Assembly: GCA_003165615.1 (NCBI GenBank)
Contig: PLWR01000078.1
Coordinates: 1-11,508, forward strand
Source: Acidobacteriota bacterium
Lineage (GTDB): Bacteria; Acidobacteriota; Terriglobia; UBA7540
Direction of reading: 5' to 3'
DNA: 11,508 nucleotides
The notes beneath the pieces were generated by a model. It worked only from the letters and a program-made list of their open reading frames with translations, did not search any database and was not told where the DNA came from. The translations under genes and the position numbers were made by a program. Each line of letters opens with the position of its first letter. The first letter of the stretch is position 1. Positions 6,449 through 11,508 of this stretch are shown here, one piece after another.

Positions 6449-7515
6449 GCGGAATGAGCCCCAGGGAAATAGTCTTTCGCACCCTTTATCACCAGGTTGC
6501 CGACCGCATGCCGCGTACTCTCGACGTGGGCGCCTCCGACGGCATCGACGTGACCTATCTGGACATTTTCCGCACCCACACGGGGGCCACCGATCCGGCG
6601 GAATATTTTGACTACGACATTCGCCATATCACGACGCCCCTCAAACCCGGCGCATCCGATTTTTCCCGCTACTATGGTGACCTTCCGCCTGGAACGACTT
6701 TTGATGAACTCGGTGTCGCCCACGTCCCGGAGAAGCTTTTCCCGCTCGGCAACTACTTGCACCCCTGGCAACGCTTCACCTCGGTCCAGGAGGTGCTCGA
6801 TTACCCCATGCCCACCTTTGAGCCGGTGGGTGTGGCCGATAAGGTAAAGCGCCTCAAAGATCGCGGGTACGCGGTTTCGGCTCCGGCCGGCAGCATCTCG
6901 GAATGGGTGTACGGCCTGCGCGGAATGGCGGAATTGCTGGTGGATATGGTTGACAATCCTGACCTCGCGCAGCCGGTATTTGATCGCGTTGCTGCTTTGG
7001 ATGAGCGGATTGCCGTGGGCCTGGCCGAAGCGGGAGTGGATATTCTCTGCTGCTATGATGACACCGCGACGCAGGAGGGCATGCTCATCAGCCCACTGCT
7101 CTGGCGGAAGTGGATGAAGCCGCGATGGTCCAAAATCTTCAGCGCGGCCCGGCGCGTCAATCCCGAAATCCTGATCTTCTATCATAGCTGCGGGAATGTT
7201 GAAGCTATCATCCCCGAGCTGATCGAGCTGGGCATTACGGTGATGAATCCCATCCAGCCCGAAGCGATGGACCCCATCCGCATCAAGCAAAAGTATGGAG
7301 ACCGGATCTGTCTGTGGGGCGGCATTGGAAGCCAGTCGGTTATGCCCAGCCCCTCCGTTGACCATGTGCGGAATGAGGTTCGAAGGATCACGCTCGAATG
7401 GAAGAAAGGTGGCGGCGCCATCGTAACCCCAGCGCAGACGGTGCTGCCCGACGTGCCCTGGGAGAACGTTGTCGTCTTGATGGAAACCATTAAGGAATAT
7501 GGTGTGCCCGATTGA
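6445..7515 (+). CDS. Uroporphyrinogen decarboxylase-like (UroD/MtaA family) protein
   Basis: A 356-residue soluble protein with the TIM-barrel fold of the URO-D family (PF01208 type), which includes HemE and the corrinoid:coenzyme M methyltransferases MtaA/MtbA. It is not HemE: the N-terminal Arg-rich RQAGR-type porphyrin-binding motif is absent. It has HSCGN at 247-251, matching the His-x-Cys zinc-ligand motif of the methyltransferase branch, then MNPIQPEAMDP (267-277) and LWGGIGSQ (290-297). The third zinc ligand, normally a Cys in GxILxPxC..P near the C-terminus, is replaced here: GGGAIVTPAQTVLPDVPWEN (322-341) has Gln331 where Cys is expected. No corrinoid protein or second methyltransferase is nearby. 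A role in methyl transfer or demethylation of a methylated sugar is possible but unproven. These proteins are often annotated only as UroD. Confidence 0.88.
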   Translation: MSGMSPREIVFRTLYHQVADRMPRTLDVGASDGIDVTYLDIFRTHTGATDPAEYFDYDIRHITTPLKPGASDFSRYYGDLPPGTTFDELGVAHVPEKLFPLGNYLHPWQRFTSVQEVLDYPMPTFEPVGVADKVKRLKDRGYAVSAPAGSISEWVYGLRGMAELLVDMVDNPDLAQPVFDRVAALDERIAVGLAEAGVDILCCYDDTATQEGMLISPLLWRKWMKPRWSKIFSAARRVNPEILIFYHSCGNVEAIIPELIELGITVMNPIQPEAMDPIRIKQKYGDRICLWGGIGSQSVMPSPSVDHVRNEVRRITLEWKKGGGAIVTPAQTVLPDVPWENVVVLMETIKEYGVPD

Positions 7516-7550
7516 GCAGGCGACGCGATCAATCATCGGACCCTACAAGC

Positions 7551-7590
7551 AAAGGTTCACCACCGAGCGCACAGAGACCACAGAGAAAAG
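7551..7590. repeat. Short CACAGAG-type dispersed repeat fragment
   Basis: The stretch TTCACCACCGAGCGCACAGA followed by GACCACAGAGAA consists of imperfect repeats of the CAC(A/C)GAG type. From memory, runs such as TTCACCACAGAGRCACAGAG are common between genes in many environmental bacteria. It lies in the 97-nt gap between the UroD-like and GH-like genes. Translating through it gives the false N-terminal extension (TTERTETTEK) of the next gene. Confidence 0.4.
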
Positions 7591-7600
7591 TAGATCCCCC

Positions 7601-7605
7601 GGAGG
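7601..7605 (+). promoter_or_regulatory. Ribosome binding site that sets the GH-like protein start
   Basis: GGAGG lies 7 nt before the ATG at 7613. The frame is open upstream to 7499, overlapping the previous gene, but only the 7613 start gives a proper signal sequence, so the longer version is rejected. Confidence 0.75.
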
Positions 7606-7612
7606 CGAAGAT

Positions 7613-9655
7613 ATGTTTAGACCCACGACGATCCTTATTCTCGCCGGACTACTGGGGTGCATTCCCGCCCTCCAGCCACGCGTCACGACCAAGGCGGCCG
7701 GCCCAAAATCCAATTGGCATGAGGATGTATTCTTCGGCATTCACAATGATCTCCATGCGACGGCTTTCGACACCGAGTTGGGCCGCGAATTGACCCCCGA
7801 GCTCCTGCGCGAGCGACTGCTGCAAACCCATCCCGACTGGATTCAAACCGACTGCAAGGGCCACCCCGGTTATACGAGTTGGCCCACCAAGGTCGGTTCC
7901 ACATCACCGGGAGTGGTCAAAGATGCGTTGCGCATCTATCGCGATGTGACTCGCGAACTGGGGATTAAGTTGGGCGTTCATTACTCGGGCGTCGTGGACG
8001 TGCGCGCCATCGAGCTTCACCCGGAATGGGGCCGCGTCGATGCCACGGGCAAGCAGGATAAGTGGGCCACCTGCCGTTTGCACGGGTACGATGAACAGTT
8101 AATGATTCCCCAGATGATGGAGATTATCGACAGCTACGATGTGGACGGCTTCTGGGTGGATGGCGAAAACTGGGCTGCCCGTCCCTGCTGGTGCAATCTC
8201 TGCAAGGCGGAGTTCACGCGGCGCACCGGAATTCACGAAATCCCCACGGAAAAAGGCCAACCCCACTGGGATGAGTGGCTGGCATTCCACCGCGATCTTT
8301 TCGTTGAACACGTCGCGAAATACACCAACGCCATTCACGCCCGCAAGCCCGAATGCCAGGTGGTGAGCAATTGGATGTACTCAATGTATGAGCCGGAAGC
8401 CGTGAAAGCGCCCATCGATTACCTTAGTGGGGATATTGTTCCGTGGTCGGGAGTTGATCTCGCCGCCGTCGAGGGGCGCATCCTGGACGCCCGCCAAATG
8501 AGCTGGGATTTGATGGCTTGGGGTTTTATCAGGGCCGGTGGCGATGATTCCCCCCTGGTGTTCAAGCCGCCCGTGCATCTGGAGCAGGAGCTTTCCGAGC
8601 CCGTGGCCCTGGGCGGCGCGGTGATGATTGATGAAACGCCGCAGCGCAGCGGCTGGCTGACCGGCTGGCATAACGAGATTATGGCGAAGGTGGGCGATTA
8701 TTGCCGCGCGCGCAAGGAGGCTTGCTTCCACTCGAAGACGGTGCCGCAAGCGGCCGTGCTCTTTCTGCCGGAGCATTTTTATGCGCACAACAACCCCTTG
8801 TACGACTTCACGGATGACGCCGTGGGCACCATGCGGGGTGCGCTCCAGGCGCTGCTGGAAACCCACCACTCCACCGACGTCCTTCCCGAGGACGCAGCCC
8901 TCCAGCGCATGAACCAGTACATGCTGATCGTGGTTCCGGAAGAGCCGCCACTAAACACACCGCTGCTTCAGGCACTGGAAGACTACGCGCGGCAGGGCGG
9001 CTTCGTCCTGGTCACCGGCGCGGACCTTGCGCACGATTATCCGACATGGGTGGGCGCATCGCCTCGCGGGGAAGCACTGAAGGATCGCGTCTTCTTGCCC
9101 CTGGGCGAACGCGCCGTCCCCGTGGGGTTTGCGTGGCAACCGGTATCGCCCGCGCCGGGAACCAAAGTGATCTCCTATCGGTTGAGCGAGCAGGACCCCG
9201 CGAGAAACGTGACGGACCAGGCGGTGGTCACCCGACGCGACGTGGGCAAGGGGGCCATCATCGCCGTGCATGGCCCGCTTTTCCGCAATTACTACACGGA
9301 TCACGCCCCCAGCTTGCGCGAGTTCATCGGCAACCTTGTGGACAGCCTGGGTATTCCCTGGGCCGCAACCCTTGACGGGCCTCCTCAATTGGAAATGATC
9401 CTGCGCCAAAAAGAAGGAAAGCTGCTGGTGAACTTAATCAATCGCGGTTCGGGGGAAGCGCTCTCGGCAAACCGCAACACCGTGGAGAATTTGCCGCCCA
9501 TCCAAAACGTCTTAGTCCGCGTGCGCCGGGCAAGTACGCCAAAGTCGGTGGCGATAGTGCCCCCGGACGTCAAGATTAGCTGGGCTTACAAGAATGGACT
9601 GCTATCGGTAAAAGTCCCACAGGTTGATATTCACCGCGTCGTGGTTGTCGAATAG
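7613..9655 (+). CDS. Putative secreted glycoside hydrolase (GHL6-like barrel plus GAT-like domain)
   Basis: 680 residues. Residues 1-20 are a signal sequence with LLGC at 13-16, a possible but non-ideal lipobox, so it may be a lipoprotein. The N-terminal part (about 35-370) reads as a TIM barrel: YDVDGFWVDGENW at 175-187 resembles the catalytic-Asp strand of GH29/GH42-like enzymes (D183 or D178), followed by the cysteine cluster C192-x-C194-xx-C197 seen in GH42 and the hypothetical glycosyl hydrolase 6 (GHL6) type. Residues about 375-580 look like the class-I glutamine-amidotransferase-like domain found as the GH42 trimerisation domain (QAAVLFLPEHFY, MLIVVPEEPPL, YARQGGFVLVTGA). The last 90 residues look like a beta-sandwich. 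It probably cleaves or binds a glycoside outside the cytoplasm, with the sulfatase as partner. Family assignment is by motif recall; activity is not established. Confidence 0.75.
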   Translation: MFRPTTILILAGLLGCIPALQPRVTTKAAGPKSNWHEDVFFGIHNDLHATAFDTELGRELTPELLRERLLQTHPDWIQTDCKGHPGYTSWPTKVGSTSPGVVKDALRIYRDVTRELGIKLGVHYSGVVDVRAIELHPEWGRVDATGKQDKWATCRLHGYDEQLMIPQMMEIIDSYDVDGFWVDGENWAARPCWCNLCKAEFTRRTGIHEIPTEKGQPHWDEWLAFHRDLFVEHVAKYTNAIHARKPECQVVSNWMYSMYEPEAVKAPIDYLSGDIVPWSGVDLAAVEGRILDARQMSWDLMAWGFIRAGGDDSPLVFKPPVHLEQELSEPVALGGAVMIDETPQRSGWLTGWHNEIMAKVGDYCRARKEACFHSKTVPQAAVLFLPEHFYAHNNPLYDFTDDAVGTMRGALQALLETHHSTDVLPEDAALQRMNQYMLIVVPEEPPLNTPLLQALEDYARQGGFVLVTGADLAHDYPTWVGASPRGEALKDRVFLPLGERAVPVGFAWQPVSPAPGTKVISYRLSEQDPARNVTDQAVVTRRDVGKGAIIAVHGPLFRNYYTDHAPSLREFIGNLVDSLGIPWAATLDGPPQLEMILRQKEGKLLVNLINRGSGEALSANRNTVENLPPIQNVLVRVRRASTPKSVAIVPPDVKISWAYKNGLLSVKVPQVDIHRVVVVE

Positions 9656-9733
9656 AGTCTCGGGGAGGCCGCGAGGAATCGCCGGCCGCATTCCAGCCCA
9701 AGAGGCGATTTACGACCTTTGGGTCGAGGATTC
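9656..9733. terminator. Possible bidirectional terminator between convergent genes
   Basis: The 78-nt gap between two converging genes contains overlapping inverted repeats: AATCGCC/GGCGATT (9677-9683/9704-9710), GGAAT/ATTCC around 9675-9694, CGACC-TTTG-GGTCG (9713-9726) and AGGAATC/GATTCCT (9674-9680/9729-9735). Several compete, so only one fold can form at a time. No T-run follows on either strand. The convergent position argues for termination here; the exact structure is uncertain. Confidence 0.3.
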
Positions 9734-10633
9734 CTAAGGCGCGCGCAGGGCGCTGGCAAGGTAGGTCAGGGAATCGGGGGCGATGAGCCGGTAGGGAACG
9801 ACGCCGCGGTGCTTGACCTCTTTCACGGCGATGGAATCGGCAAAGACCACATCCACGGCTGCCAGAGCCTTGGGATTGGGGAGGGGAAGCAGGAACTGTT
9901 GCAGCACGTGGCGGCTACCGGTGGCAGTGGCCAACACGCGGTAAGCGGTTTGCAGGAATCCTTCACTGACAGAAACCACTGCAATCACCGAGGGTTCGCG
10001 CCGCTGTCGAATTAATTCCACTTGCTCATCCGCCGCGCTGAAGGCCAGAGGAATGGCGGGCCGGTCCTTGGGCAGCAGGGGATTGACGTCGGGGATTGCG
10101 TAGTGCGCGGCCACCGCCAGCGCGCCAATGCCCAGACCAGGGTTCGCGGCCAATTCCACCCGCGAACAGGCCTCCACCGGCCAATTGATTGCCGCGCGGA
10201 TTTCTTCCCGTAGAAGCCGGCGCAGGCCCGCATCAGCTTCCACCACCAAAATGTGATCAGGGGGCTGACCCAGCAAGATCTCGCGCACTCGTTCGCGCAG
10301 CGACTGGAGCGAATAGCCCTGTTCCCGCGCCACACGAATCAGCGTGTTGATGAGGTCGTCGAGGCCGCTCGCCGTGCGAGGGTGAACTCCTTCCTCCAGA
10401 GCCCGAACCGTGACGCGGCTCCCCCTTCGCCCCACCAGCCACATGCGTCGAATCAAATCCTGGTAAGCCTCACTTACCGTGTTGTGATGAATCTTCAATC
10501 GCCGCGCCAGTTCGCGCACGCTGGGCAGCGCCTGCCCCGGCTGAAGCTATCCCGTGGCGATATGAAAAACGATCTGCTCCGCCAATTGCTGGCGGAGAGG
10601 GACTTCACTCTCTTTGCTGATGCGAATGTCCAT
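9734..10633 (-). pseudogene. GntR-family regulator interrupted by an in-frame amber codon
   Basis: Read from ATG at 10633, the - strand encodes MDIRISKESEVPLRQQLAEQ and then IVFHIATG, a TAG (10549-10547), and LQPGQALPSVRELARRL. This is a standard GntR (YtrA-like) winged-helix domain with a stop at residue 29, in the turn before the PGQxLPSVRELA segment, where Glu, Gln or Lys is usual. The frame is intact on both sides. After the stop come HHNTVSEAYQDL (recognition helix) and a C-terminal domain to residue 299 that I do not recognise beyond the GntR context; it may bind an effector. A GTG restart at 10519 would give 261 residues lacking helix 1. Single-base change (GAG, CAG or AAG to TAG), sequencing error or suppression are all possible. 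A promoter is predicted at 10683-10712. The convergent neighbour is the GH-like gene, which this protein may once have controlled. Confidence 0.8.
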
Positions 10634-10682
10634 GATGGTTTGGGGTCTCGTGTTTCGCGCCCAAGCGTGCGATTACCTTCGT

Positions 10683-10712
10683 AATATACGCCGGCGCGCC
10701 CGCATTGGTCAG
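10683..10712 (-). promoter_or_regulatory. Predicted sigma-70-type promoter of the GntR gene
   Basis: On the - strand, CTGACC (10712-10707, 4 of 6 matches to TTGACA) and TATATT (10688-10683, 5 of 6 matches to TATAAT) are separated by 18 bp. Transcription would begin near 10676, about 43 nt before the ATG at 10633. No strong ribosome binding site is visible before that ATG. Confidence 0.4.
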
Positions 10713-10741
10713 AGAAAACGCGCATGAACCGACATCTTCAC

Positions 10742-10815
10742 CTTAGGGGCGCGGAGGCGCAGAGGTTTGAATACAAACCCCCTTTCTCTGCGTCTCAGCG
10801 CCTCTGCGGTTCTTC
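10742..10815. repeat. GAGGCGCAGAG-type repeat with internal hairpin
   Basis: GCGGAGGCGCAGAG (10751-10764) on the left and, inverted, CTCTGCGTCTCAGCGCCTCTGCGG (10786-10809) on the right flank a perfect hairpin GGTTTG-AATA-CAAACC (10764-10779). The unit of about 10 bp, GAGGCGCAGA, is repeated with variation in both orientations. I recall ACGCAGAGGCGCAGAG-type elements as widespread intergenic repeats in environmental bacteria. It lies between the divergently oriented GntR gene and the small + strand frame. Confidence 0.55.
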
Positions 10816-10925
10816 TGCTCCCTGACGGCCCAAAATCCCCCCGGTGTGACACTTCACAAACTGTAACCCCCTCTGTCGCGGCGGCCCATCGCTCTCGCTT
10901 ATTCTCCGGTGCGAGGGTGAAAAAC
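10816..10925. other. Intergenic leader with a TGTGA-N4-TCACA palindrome
   Basis: No gene is seen. A perfect inverted repeat TGTGA (10845-10849), CACT, TCACA (10854-10858) stands out. It resembles half-sites of the CRP/FNR type, but the spacer is 4 rather than 6 bp. No good -10/-35 pair was found for the downstream small frame. Confidence 0.3.
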
Positions 10926-11060
10926 ATGGGAACCGAAATCATTCTGGCGATTGTGATTGTGAGTCCGGTGGTCTTCAGCGCGGCAGTATTGCTTTGGGCA
11001 TCCGAGGAATGGCTGCACGCATTTGGAGTATTGGCGCGTTCCCTGGGGAGGCCCATGTGA
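10926..11060 (+). CDS. Possible 44-aa single-pass membrane protein
   Basis: The ATG at 10926 follows GAGGGTG (10913-10919) at good spacing, 9 nt from GAGG. The product starts MGTEIILAIVIV, has one hydrophobic segment at about residues 4-23 (ILAIVIVSPVVFSAAVLLWA region) and a short amphipathic tail ending RSLGRPM. I do not recognise a family. The frame is open upstream to 10767, but that part runs through a repeat and is not coding. It lies about 170 bp before an MFS transporter gene in the same direction. The ribosome site and the clean transmembrane segment support it; a chance frame is still possible. Confidence 0.5.
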   Translation: MGTEIILAIVIVSPVVFSAAVLLWASEEWLHAFGVLARSLGRPM

Positions 11061-11102
11061 GCCGAACCGAGAAACGGGCTTTTGTCGCCTCACCAATTGC
11101 TC

Positions 11103-11108
11103 TAGAAT
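11103..11108 (+). promoter_or_regulatory. Possible -10 box upstream of the MFS gene
   Basis: TAGAAT matches the -10 consensus at 5 of 6 positions. A candidate -35, TTGTCG (11082-11087), is 15 bp upstream, closer than ideal. A start near 11115 would leave a leader of about 115 nt before the ATG at 11231. Between 11109 and 11210 I see no gene. Confidence 0.3.
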
Positions 11109-11216
11109 GGGCGCGAACGATTTTTCACACCTCCTCGCCTTCCCGTATTTTTCGATATCGGTTTGACCCGTTGTGCTGGGAACGATCCCCGGGCGTAGAC
11201 ACGGATAGAGGTGGGC

Positions 11217-11223
11217 AGGAGGG
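11217..11223 (+). promoter_or_regulatory. Ribosome binding site of the MFS gene
   Basis: AGGAGGG, a near-perfect Shine-Dalgarno sequence, with its GGAGG core ending 8 nt before the ATG at 11231. It fixes the start of the partial gene that follows. Confidence 0.75.
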
Positions 11224-11230
11224 TAAACCT

Positions 11231-11508
11231 ATGGCGACTTCGCAGGGCTACTCGGGCGTCTTGAAGGAGCGGGGATTTGTTTTCCTGCTGGCGGCTCAGG
11301 CGCTGGCGGTGTTTGATGACAATACTTTCAAACAACTCCTGATGTTGTTTGTCACCGCCAGCATCCCGTCCGTTGACAAGCGAAATTCTTACATCTCCCT
11401 TGGCACTGCGCTCTATGTGCTGCCCTACATCGTGTTCTCGTCCTACGCGGGGCAGGTGGCAGACCATTTTTCCAAGCGGCGGGTGATCATTTTCATGAAG
11501 GTGGTGGC
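11231..11508 (+). CDS. MFS transporter, LplT-like (5' part, runs off the window)
   Basis: The first 92 codons are present and the frame is open at the window edge. The product starts MATSQGYSGVLKERGF. It has ALAVFDDNTFKQLLMLFV (25-41 region), which matches the FNDNxFK signature at the end of helix 1 in the lysophospholipid transporter LplT and the MFS part of Aas-type fusions. After a second hydrophobic segment (about 54-73) comes GQVADHFSKRRVI (74-86), the MFS motif A loop between helices 2 and 3. The likely role is flipping of lysophospholipid or a related lipid across the inner membrane, possibly fused to or followed by an acyltransferase domain as in Aas; that part is outside the window. 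It is not obviously related to the upstream utilisation cluster. Confidence 0.8.
   Translation, partial: MATSQGYSGVLKERGFVFLLAAQALAVFDDNTFKQLLMLFVTASIPSVDKRNSYISLGTALYVLPYIVFSSYAGQVADHFSKRRVIIFMKVV

Noticed and set aside
6373..7536. A 387-codon open frame on the - strand opposite the UroD-like gene
   Set aside because: Antisense shadow with no recognisable motifs; the + strand carries clear family signatures.
7499..7612. N-terminal extension of the GH-like protein overlapping the UroD-like gene
   Set aside because: The extra 38 residues come from the previous gene end and a CACAGAG repeat. A strong GGAGG and a signal sequence place the start at 7613.
10253..10684. A 143-codon + strand frame opposite the GntR gene
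   Set aside because: Antisense to a recognisable winged-helix domain; no motif and no ribosome site.
10845..10858. TGTGA-CACT-TCACA as a CRP-type binding site
   Set aside because: The spacer is 4 bp instead of 6, and no promoter was found at a fitting distance, so I list it only as a palindrome.
1..11508. CRISPR array, tRNA, rRNA or transposase gene
   Set aside because: No regularly spaced direct repeats, no cloverleaf-type sequence and no transposase or recombinase motifs were found on reading both strands.

Overview
The window is GC-rich bacterial chromosomal DNA. It looks like an environmental Acidobacteriota-type genome, judged from the gene set (Tat-exported sulfatase and aldo/keto reductase, SSS symporter, UroD-like protein, GH-like lipoprotein) and from several intergenic palindromic repeats of a kind I associate with that phylum. 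The lineage is an inference; no rRNA or other phylogenetic marker gene is present.

Layout. Positions 1-373 hold a string of small palindromes and a 15-bp tandem repeat. Six genes then run on the + strand: an SSS-family sodium:solute symporter (374-1942, GTG start), a D-2-hydroxyacid dehydrogenase (2079-3122), an aldo/keto reductase with a twin-arginine signal (3485-4450), a Cys-type S1 sulfatase with a twin-arginine signal (4505-6118), a UroD/MtaA-like protein (6445-7515) and a two- or three-domain glycoside-hydrolase-like lipoprotein or secreted protein (7613-9655). A GntR-family regulator lies convergently on the - strand (9734-10633) and is interrupted by an in-frame amber codon inside its DNA-binding domain. 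A possible 44-codon membrane peptide (10926-11060) and the 5' part of an LplT-like MFS transporter (from 11231, running off the window) begin a separate unit.

How the genes may work together. The sulfatase and the GH-like enzyme would act outside the cytoplasm on a sulfated glycan or glycoside. The exported aldo/keto reductase would oxidise or reduce a sugar or aldehyde there, the symporter would import the product, and the hydroxyacid dehydrogenase and UroD-like protein would process it inside. This is a carbohydrate or sulfated-compound utilisation locus by inference; the substrate cannot be read from sequence alone.

The most unusual observations are the amber-interrupted GntR gene, a pair of related palindromic elements of about 92 bp placed immediately after two of the stop codons, a UroD-like protein that keeps the HxC motif but lacks the usual third Cys ligand, and a MITE-like inverted-repeat element at 3207-3307.
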